Shown here in pieces: positions 35,400 to 48,185 of a stretch of 64,000 nt of DNA. The stretch comes from Metallyticus violacea. Its lineage: Eukaryota > Arthropoda > Insecta > Mantodea > Metallyticidae. The position numbers and the translations under genes are program-made. The notes under the pieces are model-generated. The model did no database searches and was not told where the DNA came from. It saw only the letters and a program-made list of their open reading frames with translations. The stretch spans positions 66,507,501-66,571,500 of the forward strand of contig CM060834.1 in the NCBI GenBank assembly GCA_030762175.1, read 5' to 3'. Each line of letters begins with the position of its first letter. Positions within the stretch are counted from its first letter, which is position 1.

Positions 35400-37640
35400 T
35401 TGGAAACTTCGTTAGAATCACTTTTTTTCCGTTCTTATTTAAGATTACTGGTTCTCTTTCATTATACTAATTTGATAGCCTCAGAAAAGCATATTATGCG
35501 CAAAGAATCTCTAAAAGAAAAAATTTTTTTTTCGAAGTTTGGAAACTTCGTTAGAATCACTTTTTTTCCGTTCTTATTTGAGATAACTGGTTCTCTTTCA
35601 TTATACTAGTTTGATAGCCTCAGAAAAGCATATTATGCGCAAAGAATCTCGAAAAGAAAAAAATTTTTTTTCGAAGATTGGAAACCTCGTTAGAATCACT
35701 TTTTTTCCGTTCTTATTTGAGATAACTGGTTCTCTTTCATTATACTAGTTTGATAGCCTCAGACAAGCATATTATGCGCAAAGAATCTCGAAAAGAAAAA
35801 AAATTTTTTTCGAAGTTTGGAAACTTCCTTAGAATCACTTTTTTTCCATTCTTATTTGAGATAACTTGTTCTCTTTCATTATACTAGTTTGATAGCCTTA
35901 GACAAGCATATAATGCGCAAAGAATCTCGAAAAGAAAAAAATTTTTTTTCGAAGTTTGGAAACTTCGTTAGAATCACTTTTTTCCGTTCTTATTTAAGAT
36001 AACTTGTTATCTTTCATTATACTAGTTTGATAGCCTTAGACAAGCATATTATGCGCAAAGAATCTCGAAAAGAAAAAAATTTTTTTTCGAAGTTTGGAAA
36101 CTTCGTTAGAATCACTTTTTTTCCGTTCTTATTTGAGATAACTGGTTCTCTTTCATTATACTGGTTTGATAGCCTCAAACAAGCATATTATGCGCAAAGA
36201 ATCTCGAAAAGAAAAAAATTTTTTTTCGAAGTTTGGAAACTTCGTTAGAATCACTTTTTTTCCGTTCTTATTTGTGATAACTGGTTCTCTTTCATTATAC
36301 TAGTTTGAGAGCCTCAGAAAAGCATATTATGCGCAAAGAATCTCGAAAAGAAAAAAATTTTTTTTCGAAGATTGGAAAGCTCGTTAGAATCACTTTTTTT
36401 CCGTTCTTATTTGAGATAACTGGTTCTCTTTCATTATACCAGTTTGATAGCCTCAGACAAGCATATTATGCGCAAAGAATCTCGAAAAGAAAAAAATTTT
36501 TTTTCGAAGTTTGGAAACTTCCTTAGAATCACTTTTTATCCATTCTTATTTGAGATAACTTGTTCTCTTTCATTATACTAGTTTGATAAGTTTAGACAAG
36601 CATATAATGCGCAAAGAATCTCGAAAAGAAAAAAATTTTTTTTCGAAGTTTGGAAACTTCCTTAGAATCACTTTTTTTCCATTCTTATTTGAGATAACTT
36701 GTTCTCTTTCATTATACTTGTTTGATAGCCTTAGACAAGCATATTATGCGCAAAGAATCTCGAAAAGAAAAAAATTTTTTTTCGAAGTTTGGAAACTTCG
36801 TTAGAATCACTTTTTTCCGTTCTTATTTAAGATTACTGGTTCTCTTTCATTATACTAGTTTGATAGCCTCAGACAAGCATATTATGCGCAAAGAATCTCG
36901 AAAAGAAAAAAATTTTTTTTCGAAGTTTTGAAAATTCGTTAGAATCACTTTTTTTCCGTTCTTATTTGAGATAACTTGTTCTCTTTCATTATACTAGTTT
37001 GATAGCCTTAGACAAGCATATTATGCGCAAAGAATCTCGAAAAGAAAAAAAATTTTTTTCGAAGTTTGGAAACTTCGTTAGAATCACTTTTTTTCCGTTC
37101 TTATTTGAGATAACTGGTTCTCTTTCATTATACTAGTTTGATAGCCTCAGAAAAGCATATTATGCGCAAAGAATCTCGAAAAGAAAAAATTTTTTTTTCG
37201 AAGATTGGAAACCTCGTTAGAATCACTTTTTTTCCGTTCTTATTTGAGATAACTGGTTCTCTTTCATTATACTAGTTTGATAGCCTCAGACAAGCATATT
37301 ATGCGCAAAGAATCTCGATAAGAAAAAAATTTTTTTTCGAAGTTTGGAAACTTCCTTAGAATCACTTTTTTTCCGTTCTTATTTGAGATAACTTGTTCTC
37401 TTTCATTATACTAGTTTGATAGCGTTAGACAAGCATATTATGCGCAAAGAATCTCGAAAAGAAAAAAATTTTTTTTCGAAGTTTGATAACTTCGTTAGAA
37501 TCACTTTTTTTCCGTTCTTATTTGAGATAACTGGTTCTCTTTCATTATACTAGTTTGATAGCCTCAGAAAAGCATATTATGCGCAAAGAATCTCGAAAAG
37601 AAAAAAATTTTTTTTCGAAGTTTGGAAACCTCCTTAGAAT
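35400..37640 (+). repeat. 26-monomer unit, copy 2 (matched part)
   Basis: This matches 31,788-34,030 at an offset of 3,612. Private differences include tatttgtgataac (near 36,271), gccagtttg-like ccag for ctag (near 36,439), gataagtttagac for gatagccttagac (near 36,587) and gtttgataac in the dyad (near 37,484). No gene is present. Confidence 0.82.
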
Positions 37641-40600
37641 CACTTTTTTTCCATTCTTATTTGAGATAACTTGTTCTCTTTCATTATACTAGTTTGATAG
37701 CCTCAGACAAGCATATTATGCGCAAAGAATCTCGAAAAGAAAAAAATTTTTTTTCGAAGTTTGGAAACTTCGTTAGAATCACTTTTTTTCCGTTCTTATT
37801 TGAGATAACTTGTTCTCTTTCATTATACTTGTTTGATAGCCTTAGACAAGCATATTATGCGCAAATAATCTCGAAAAGAAAAAAATTTTTTTTCGAAGTT
37901 TGGAAACTTCGTTAGAATCACTTTTTTTCCGTTCTTATTTGAGATAACTTGTTCTCTTTCATTATACTAGTTTGATAGCCTTAGACAAGCATATTATATG
38001 CAAAGAATCTCGAAAAAAAAAAAAAAATTTTTTCGAAGTTTGGAAACTTCGTTAGAATCACTTTTTTTCCGTTCTTATTTAAGATAACTTGTTCTCTTTC
38101 ATTATACTAGTTTGATAGCCTGAGACAAGCATATTATGCGCAAAGAATCTCGAAAAGAAAAAAATTTTTTTTCGAAGTTTGGAAACTTCGTTAAAATCAC
38201 TTTTTTTCCGTTCTTATTTGAGATAACTGGTTCTCTTTCATTATACTAGTTTGATAGCCTCAGACAAGCATATTATGCGCAAAGAATCTCGAAAAGAAAA
38301 AAATTTTTTTTCGAAGTTTGGAAACTTCGTTAGAATCACTTTTTTTCCGTTCTTATTTGAGATAACTTGTTCTCTTTCATTATACTAATTTGATAGCCTC
38401 AGACAAGCATATTATGAGCAAAGAATCTCGAAAAGAAAAAAAATTTTTTTCGAAGTTTGGAAACTTCGTTAGAATCACTTTTTTTCCGTTCTTATTTAAG
38501 ATTACTGGTTCTCTTTCATTATACTAGTTTGATAGCCTCAGACAAGCATATTATGCGCAAAGAATCTCGAAAAGAAAAAAATTTTTTTTCGAAGTTTGGA
38601 AACTTCCTTAGAATCACTTTTTTTCCATTCTTATTTGAGATAACTTGTTCTCTTTCATTATACTTGTTTGATAGCCTGAGACAAGCATATTATGCGCAAA
38701 GAATCTCGAAAAGAAAAAAATTTTTTTTCGAAGTTTGGAAACTTCGTTAGAATCACTTTTTTTCCGTTCTTATTTGAGATAACTTGTTCTCTCTCATTAT
38801 ACTAGTTTGATAGCCTCAGACAAGCATATTATGCGCAAAGAATCTCGAAAAGAAAAAAATTTTTTTTCGAAGTTTGGAAACTTCGTTAGAATCACTTTTT
38901 TTCCGTTCTTATTTGAGATAACTTGTTCTCTTTCATTATACTAGTTTGATAGCCTTAGACAAGCATATTATGCGCAAAGAATCTCGAAAAGAAAAAAAAT
39001 TTTTTTCGAAGTTTGGAAACTTCGTTAGAATCAATTTTTTTCCGTTCTTATTTGAGATAACTGGTTCTCATTCATTATACTAGTTTGATAGCCTCAGAAA
39101 AGCATATTATGCGCAAAGAATCTCGAAAAGAAAAAAATTTTTTTTCGAAGATTGGAAACCTCGTTAGAATCACTTTTTTTCCGTTCTTATTTGAGATAAC
39201 TGGTTCTCTTTCATTATACTAGTTTGATAGCCTCAGACAAGCATATTATGCGCAAAGAATCTCGAAAAGAAAAAAAAATTTTTTCGAAGTTTGGAAACTT
39301 CCTTAGAATCACTTTTTTTCCATTCTTATTTGAGATAACTTGTTCTCTTTCATTATACTAGTTTGATAGCCTTAGACAAGCATATTATGCGCAAAGAATC
39401 TCGAAAAGAAAAAAATTTTTTTCGAAGTTTGGAAACTTCGTTAGAATCACTTTTTTCCGTTCTTATTTAAGATAATTTGTTCTCTTTCATTATACTAGTT
39501 TGATAGCCTTAGACAAGCATATTATGCGCAAAGAATCTGGAAAAGAAAAAAATTTTTTTTCGAAGTTTGGAAACTTCGTTAGAATCACTTTTTTTCCGTT
39601 CTTATTTGAGATAACTGGTTCTCTTTCATTATACTAGTTTGAGAGCCTCAGAAAAGCATATTATGCGCAAAGAATCTCGAAAAGAAAAAAATTTTTTTTC
39701 GAAGATTGGAAACCTCGTTAGAATCACTTTTTTTCCGTTCTTATTTGAGATAACTGGTTCTCTTTCATTATACTAGTTTGATAGCCTCAGACAAGCATAT
39801 TATGCGCAAAGAATCTCGAAAAGAAAAAAAATTTTTTTCGAAGTTTGGAAACTTCCTTAGAATCACTTTTTATCCATTCTTATTTGAGATAACTTGTTCT
39901 CTTTCATTATACTAGTTTGATAGCCTTAGACAAGCATATTATGCGCAAAGAATCTCGAAAAGAAAAAAATTTTTTTTCGAAGTTTGGAAACTTCGTTAGA
40001 ATCACTTTCTTTCCGTTCTTATTTAAGATAACTTGTTCTCTTTCATTATACTAGTTTGATAGCCTGAGACAAGCATATTATGCGCAAAGAATCTCGAAAA
40101 GAAAAAAATTTTTTTTCGAAGTTTGGAATCTTCGTTAGAATCACTTTTTTTCCGTTCTTATTTAAGATAACTTGTTCTCTTTCATTATACTAGTTTGATA
40201 GCCTGAGACAAGCATATTATGCGCAAAGAATCTCGAAAAGAAAAAATTTTTTTTTCGAAGTTTGGAAACTTCGTTAGAATCACTTTTTTTCCGTTCTTAT
40301 TTGAGATAACTGGTTCTCTTTCATTATACTAGTTTGAGAGCCTCAGAAAAGCATATTATGCGCAAAGAATCTCGAAAAGAAAAAAAAATTTTTTTTCGAA
40401 GTTTGGAAACTTCGTTAGAATCACTTTTTTTCCGTTCTTATTTAAGATTACTGGTTCTCTTTCATTATACTAATTTGATAGCCTCAGAAAAGCATATTAT
40501 GCGCAAAGAATCTCTAAAAGAAAAAATTTTTTTTTCGAAGTTTGGAAACTTCGTTAGAATCACTTTTTTTCCGTTCTTATTTGAGATAACTGGTTCTCTT

Positions 40601-40958
40601 TCATTATACTAGTTTGATAGCCTCAGAAAAGCATATTATGCGCAAAGAATCTCGAAAAGAAAAAATTTTTTTTTCGAAGATTGGAAACCTCGTTAGAATC
40701 ACTTTTTTTCCGTTCTTATTTGAGATAACTGGTTCTCTTTCATTATACTAGTTTGATAGCCTCAGACAAGCATATTATGCGCAAAGAATCTCGAAAAGAA
40801 AAAAAATTTTTTTCGAAGTTTGGAAACTTCCTTAGAATCACTTTTTTTCCATTCTTATTTGAGATAACTTGTTCTCTTTCATTATACTAGTTTGATAGCC
40901 TTAGACAAGCATATTATGCGCAAAGAATCTCGAAAAGAAAAAAATTTTTTTTCGAAGT
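37641..40958 (+). repeat. Mosaic block joining copies of 29.2 kb, 38.8 kb and 35.2 kb types
   Basis: The section 37,694-38,590 matches 29,219-30,115 at an offset of 8,475. The ccaagttagg monomer found near 30,253 is absent here, shortening the series. The tcaattttttt/ctcattcatt pair follows near 39,030-39,068. The section 40,198-40,900 matches 35,200-35,900 at an offset of about 5,003, with an enlarged A9T8 tract near 40,380-40,396. No gene is present. Confidence 0.75.
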
Positions 40959-43900
40959 TTGGAAACCTCCTTAGAATCACTTTTTTTCCATTCTTATTTG
41001 AGATAACTTGTTCTCTTTCATTATACTAGTTTGATAGCCTCAGACAAGCATATTATGCGCAAAGAATCTCGAAAAGAAAAAATTTTTTTTTCGAAGTTTG
41101 GAAACTTCGTTAGAATCACTTTTTTTCCGTTCTTATTTGAGATAACTTGTTCTCTTTCATTATACTTGTTTGATAGCCTTAGACAAGCATATTATGCGCA
41201 AATAATCTCGAAAAGAAAAAAATTTTTTTTCGAAGTTTGGAAACTTCGTTAGAATCACTTTTTTTCCGTTCTTATTTGAGATAACTTATTCTCTTTCATT
41301 ATACTAGTTTGATAGCCTTAGACAAGCATATTATGCGCAAAGAATCTCGAAAAAAAAAAAAAATTTTTTTCGAAGTTTGGAAAGTTCGTTAGAATCACTT
41401 TTTTTCCGTTCTTATTTAAGATAACTTGTTCTCTTTCATTATACTAGTTTGATAGCCTGAGACAAGCATATTATGCGCAAAGAATCTCGAAAAGAAAAAA
41501 ATTTTTTTTCGAAGTTTGGAAACTTCGTTAAAATCACTTTTTTTCCGTTCTTATTTGAGATAACTGGTTCTCTTTCATTATACTAGTTTGATAGCCTCAG
41601 ACAAGCATATTATGCGCAAAGAATCTCGAAAAGAAAAAAATTTTTTTTCGAAGTTTGGAAACTTCGTTAGAATCACTTTTTTTCCGTTCTTATTTGAGAT
41701 AACTTGTTCTCTTTCATTATACTAATTTGATAGCCTCAGACAAGCATATTATGAGCAAAGAATCTCGAAAAGAAAAAAAATTTTTTTCGAAGTTTGGAAA
41801 CTTCGTTAGAATCACTTTTTTTCCGTTCTTATTTAAGATTACTGGTTCTCTTTCATTATACTAGTTTGATAGCCTCAGACAAGCATATTATGCGCAAAGA
41901 ATCTCGAAAAGAAAAAAATTTTTTTTCGAAGTTTGGAAACTTCCTTAGAATCACTTTTTTTCCATTCTTATTTGAGATTACTGTTTCTCTTTCATTATAC
42001 TAGTTTGATAGCCTCAGAAAAGCATATTATGCGCAAAGAATCTCGAAAAGAAAAAAATTTTTTTTCCAAGTTAGGAAACTTCCTTAGAATCACTTTTTTT
42101 CCATTCTTATTTGAGATAACTTGTTCTCTTTCATTATACTTGTTTGATAGCCTGAGACAAGCATATTATGCGCAAAGAATCTCGAAAAGAAAAAAATTTT
42201 TTTTCGAAGTTTGGAAACTTCGTTAGAATCACTTTTTTTCCGTTCTTATTTGAGATAACTTGTTCTCTTTCATTATACTAGTTTGATAGCCTCAGACAAG
42301 CATATTATGCGCAAAGAATCTCGAAAAGAAAAAAATTTTTTTTCGAAGTTTGGAAACTTCGTTAGAATCACTTTTTTTCCGTTCTTATTTGAGATAACTT
42401 GTTCTCTTTCATTATACTAGTTTGATAGCCTTAGACAAGCATATTATGCGCAAAGAATCTCGAAAAGGAAAAAAATTTTTTTCGAAGTTTGGAAACTTCG
42501 TTAGAATCACTTTTTTTCCGTTCTTATTTAAGATTACTGGTTCTCTTTCATTATACTAGTTTGATAGCCTCAGACAAGCATATTATGCGCAAAGAATCTC
42601 GAAAAGAAAAAAAATTTTTTTTCGAAGTTTGGAAACTTCCTTAGAATCACTTTTTTTCCATTCTTATTTGAGATTACTGTTTCTCTTTCATTATACTAGT
42701 TTGATAGCCTCAGAAAAGCATATTATGCGCAAAGAATCTCGAAAAGAAAAAAATTTTTTTTCCAAGTTAGGAAACTTCCTTAGAATCACTTTTTTTCCAT
42801 TCTTATTTGAGATAACTTGTTCTCTTTCATTATACTTGTTTGATAGCCTGAGACAAGCATATTATGCGCAAAGAATCTCGAAAAGAAAAAAATTTTTTTT
42901 CGAAGTTTGGAAACTTCTTTAGAATCACTTTTTTTCCGTTCTTATTTGAGATAACTTGTTCTCTTTCATTATACTAGTTTGATAGCCTCAGACAAGCATA
43001 TTATGCGCAAAGAATCTCGAAAAGAAAAAAATTTTTTTTCGAAGTTTGGAAACTTCGTTAGAATCACTTTTTTTCCGTTCTTATTTGAGATAACTTGTTC
43101 TCTTTCATTATACTAGTTTGATAGCCTTAGACAAGCATATTATGCGCAAAGAATCTCGAAAAGGAAAAAAATTTTGATCGAAGTTTGGAAACTTCGTTAG
43201 AATCAATTTTTTTCCGTTCTTATTTGAGATAACTGGTTCTCATTCATTATACTAGTTTGATAGTCTCAGAAAAGCATATTATGCGCAAAGAATCTCGAAA
43301 AGAAAAAAATTTTTTTTCGAAGATTGGAAACCTCGTTAGAATCACTTTTTTTCCGTTCTTATTTGAGATAACTGGTTCTCTTTCATTATACTAGTTTGAT
43401 AGCCTCAGACAAGCATATTATGCGCAAAGAATCTCGAAAAGAAAAAAAAATTTTTTCGAAGTTTGGAAACTTCCTTAGAATCACTTTTTTTCCATTCTTA
43501 TTTGAGATAACTTGTTCTCTTTCATTATACTAGTTTGATAGCCTTAGACAAGCATATTATGCGCAAAGAATCTCGAAAAGAAAAAAATTTTTTTTCGAAG
43601 TTTGGAAACTTCGTTAGAATCACTTTTTTCCGTTCTTATTTAAGATAATTTGTTCTCTTTCATTATACTAGTTTGATAGCCTTAGACAAGCATATTATGC
43701 GCAAAGAATCTCGAAAAGAAAAAATTTTTTTTTCGAAGTTTGGAAACTTCGTTAGAATCACTTTTTTTCCGTTCTTATTTGAGATAACTGGTTCTCTTTC
43801 ATTATACTAGTTTGAGAGCCTCAGAAAAGCATATTATGCGCAAAGAATCTCGAAAAGAAAAAAATTTTTTTTCGAAGTTTGGAAACTTCCTTAGAATCAC

Positions 43901-46900
43901 TTTTTATCCATTCTTATTTGAGATAACTTGTTCTCTTTCATTATACTAGTTTGATAGCCTTAGACAAGCATATAATGCGCAAAGAATCTCGAAAAGAAAA
44001 AAATTTTTTTTCGAACTTTGGAAACTTCGTTAGAATCACTTTTTTTCCGTTCTTATTAAAGATAACTTGTTCTCTTTCATTATACTAGTTTGATAGCCTT
44101 AGACAAGCATATTATTCGCAAAGAATCTCGAAAAGAAAAAAATTTTTTTTCCAAGTTTGGAAACTTCGTTAGAATCACTTTTTTTCCTTTCTTATTTGAG
44201 ATAACTGGTTCTCTTTCATTATACTAGTTTGATAGCCTCAGACAAGCATATTATGCGCAAAGAATCTCGAAAAGAAAAAAATTTTTTTTCGAAGTTTGGA
44301 AACTTCGTTAGAATCACTGTTTTTCCGTTCTTATTTGAGATAACTTGTTCTCTTTCATTATACTAGTTTGATAGCCTTAGACAAGCATATTATGCGCAAA
44401 GAATGTCGAAAAGAAAAAATTTTTTTTTCGAAGTTTGGAAACTTCGTTAGAATCACTTTTTTTCCGTTCTTATTTGAGATAACTGGTTCTCTTTCATTAT
44501 ACTAGTTTGATAGCCTCAGAAAAGCATATTATGCGCAAAGAATCTCGAAAAGAAAAAAATTTTTTTTCGAAGATTGGAAACCTCGTTAGAATCACTTTTT
44601 TTCCGTTCTTATTTGAGATAACTGGTTCTCTTTCATTATACTAGTTTGATAGCCTCAGACAAGCATATTATGCGCAAAGAATCTCGAAAAGAAAAAAAAT
44701 TTTTTTCGAAGTTTGGAAACTTCCTTAGAATCACTTTTTTTCCATTCTTATTTGAGATAACTTGTTCTCTTTCATTATACTAGTTTGATAGCCTTAGAGA
44801 AGCATATTATGCGCAAAGAATCTCGAAAAGAAAAAAATTTTTTTTCGAAGTTTGGAAACTTCGTTAGAATCACTTTTTTTACGTTCTTATTTAAGATAAC
44901 TTGTTCTCTTTCATTATACTAGTTTGATAGCCTTAGACAAGCATATTATGCGCAAAGAATCTCGAAAAGAAAAAAATTTTTTTTCGAAGTTTGGAAACTT
45001 CATTAGAAAATTTTTTTTCCATTCTAATTTGAGATAACTGGTTCTCTTTCATTATACTAGTTTGATAGCCTCAGACAAGCATATTATGCGCAAGGAATCT
45101 CGAAAAGAAAAAAATTTTTTTTCGAAGTTTGGAAACTTCGTTAGAATCACTTTTTTTCCGTTCTTATTTGAGATAACTGGTTCTCTTTCATTATACTAGT
45201 TTGAGAGCCTCAGAAAAGCATATTATGCGCAAAGAATCTCGAAAAGAAAAAAATTTTTTTTCGAAGATTGGAAAGCTCGTTAGAATCACTTTTTTTCCGT
45301 TCTTATTTGAGATAACTGGTTCTCTTTCATTATACTAGTTTGATAGCCTCAGACAAGCATATTATGCGCAAAGAATCTCGAAAAGAAAAAAAATTTTTTT
45401 CGCAGTTTGGAAACTTCCTTAGAATCACTTTTTTCCATTCTTATTTGAGATAACTTGTTCTCTTTCATTATACTAGTTTGATAGCCTGAGACAAGCATAT
45501 TATGCGCAAAGAATCTCGAAAAGAAAAAAATTTTTTTTCGAAGTTTGGAAACTTCGTTAGAATCACTTTTTTTCCTTTCTTATTTAAGATTACTGGTTCT
45601 CTTTCATTATACTAGTTTGATAGCCTCAGAAAAGCATATTATGCCCAAAGAATCTCGAAAAGAAAAAAATTTTTTTTCGAAGTTTGGAAACTTCCTTAGA
45701 ATCACTTTTTTTCCATTCTTATTTGAGATAACTTGTTTTCTTTCATTATACTTGTTTGATAGCCTTAGACAAGCATATTATGCGCAAAGAATCTCGAAAA
45801 GAAAAAAAATTGTTTTCGAAGTTTGGAAACTTCGTTAGAATCACTTTTTTTCCTTTCTTATTTAAGATTACTGGTTCTCTTTCATTATACTAGTTTGATA
45901 GCCTCAGAAAAGCATATTATGCGCAAAGAATCTCTAAAAGAAAAATTTTTTTTTTCGAAGTTTGGAAACTTCGTTAGAATCACTTTTTTCCGTTCTTATT
46001 TGAGATAACTGGTTCTCTTTCATTATACTAGTTTGATAGCCTCAGAAAAGCATGGGTATGCGCAAAGAATTTCGAAAAGAAAAAAATTTTTTTTCGAAGT
46101 TTGGAAACTTCGTTAGAATCACTTTTTTTCCATTCTTATTTGAGATAACTGGTTCTCTTTCATTATACTAGTTTGATAGCCTCAGACAAGCATATTATGC
46201 GCAAAGAATCTCGAAAAGAAAAAATTTTTTTTCGAAGTTTGGAAAGTTCCTTAGAATCACTTTTTTTCCGTTCTTATTTAAGATTACTGGTTCTCTTTCA
46301 TTATACTAGTTTGATAGCCTCAGACAAGCATATTATGCGCAAAGAATCTCGAAAAGAAAAAAATTTTTTTTCGAAGTTTGGAAACTTCGTTAGAATCACT
46401 TTTTTTCCGTTCTTATTTGATATAACTATTTCTCTTTGATTATACTAGTTTGATAGCCTTAGACAAGCATATTATGCGCAAAGAATCTCGAAAAGAAAAA
46501 AAATTTTTTTCGAAGTTTGGATACTTCGTTAGAATCACTTTTTTTCCGTTCTTATTTGAGATAACTGGTTCTCTTTCATTATACAAGTTTGATAGCCTCA
46601 GACAAGCATATTATGCGCAAAGAATCTCGAAAAGAAAAAAAATTTTTTTCGAAGTTTGGAAACTTCCTTAGAATCACTTTTTTTCCGTTCTTATTTGAGA
46701 TAACTGGTTCTCTTTCATTATACTACTTTGATAGCCTCAGAAAAGCATATTATGCGCAAAGAATCTCGAAAAGAAAAATATTTTTTTTCGAAGATTGGAA
46801 ACCTCGTTAGAATCACTTTTTTTCCGTTCTTATTTGAGATAACTGGTTCTCTTTCATTATACTAGTTTGATAGCCTCAGACAAGCATATTATGCGCAAAG

Positions 46901-48185
46901 AATCTCGAAAAGAAAAAAATTTTTTTTCGAAGTTTGGAAACTTCCTTAGAATCACTTTTTTTCCATTCTTATTTGAGATAACTTGTTCTCTTTCATTATA
47001 CTTGTTTGATAGCCTTAGACAAGCATATTATGCGCAAAGAATCTCGAAAAGAAAAAAATTTTTTTTCGAAGTTTGGAAACTTCGTTAGAATCACTTTTTT
47101 TCCGTTCTTATTTAAGATTACTGGTTCTCTTTCATTATACTAGTTTGATAGCCTCAGACAAGCATATTATGCGCAAAGAATCTCGAAAAGAAAAAAAATT
47201 TTTTTCGAAGTTTGGAAACTTCGTTAGAATCACTTTTTTTCCGTTCTTATTTGAGATAACTGGTTCTCTTTCATTATACTAGTTTGATAGCCTCAGAAAA
47301 GCATATTATGCGCAAAGAATCTCGAAAAGAAAAAAATTTTTTTTCGAAGATTAGAAACCTCGTTAGAATCACTTTTTTTCCGTTCTTATTTGAGATAACT
47401 GGTTCTCTTTCATTATACTAGTTTGATAGCCTCAGACAAGCATATTATGCGCAAAGAATCTCGATAAGAAAAAAATTTTTTTTCGAAGTTTGGAAACTTC
47501 CTTAGAATCACTTTTTTTCCGTTCTTATTTGAGATAACTTGTTCTCTTTCATTATACTAGTTTGATAGCGTTAGACAAGCATATTATGCGCAAAGAATCT
47601 CGAAAAGAAAAAAATTTTTTTTCGAAGTTTGAAAACTTCGTTAGAATCACTTTTTTTCCGTTCTTATTTGAGATAACTGGTTCTCTTTCATTATACTAGT
47701 TTGATAGCCTCAGAAAAGCATATTATGCGCAAAGAATCTCGAAAAGAAAAAAATTTTTTTTCGAAGTTTGGAAACCTCCTTAGAATCACTTTTTTTCCAT
47801 TCTTATTTGAGATAACTTGTTCTCTTTCATTATACTAGCTTGATAGCCTCAGACAAGCATATTATGCGCAAAGAATCTCGAAAAGAAAAAAATTTTTTTT
47901 CGAAGTTTGGAAACTTCGTTAGAATCACTTTTTTTCCGTTCTTATTTGAGATAACTTGTTCTCTTTCATTATACTTGTTTGATAGCCTTAGACAAGCATA
48001 TTATGCGCAAATAATCTCGAAAAGAAAAAAATTTTTTTTCGAAGTTTGGAAACTTCGTTAGAATCACTTTTTTTCCGTTCTTATTTGAGATAACTTGTTC
48101 TCTTTCATTATACTAGTTTGATAGCCTTAGACAAGCATATTATGCTCAAAGAATCTCGAAAAAAAAAAAAAAATTTTTTCGAAGT
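40959..48185 (+). repeat. Distant copy of the 5.25-16.4 kb region without its internal duplication
   Basis: From aaacctcctta near 40,965 the sequence follows 5.25 kb onward at a constant offset of 35,711, up to about 45,450. From about 45,650 it follows 13.8-16.4 kb at offsets of 31,823-31,824. The path through it therefore equals the first region with one 3,889-bp unit removed. Near 47,150 one monomer (the gttttgaaaattcg type) is missing relative to 15.3 kb, which lowers the offset to about 31,686. A private attttgatcg lies at about 43,172. No gene is present. Confidence 0.85.
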
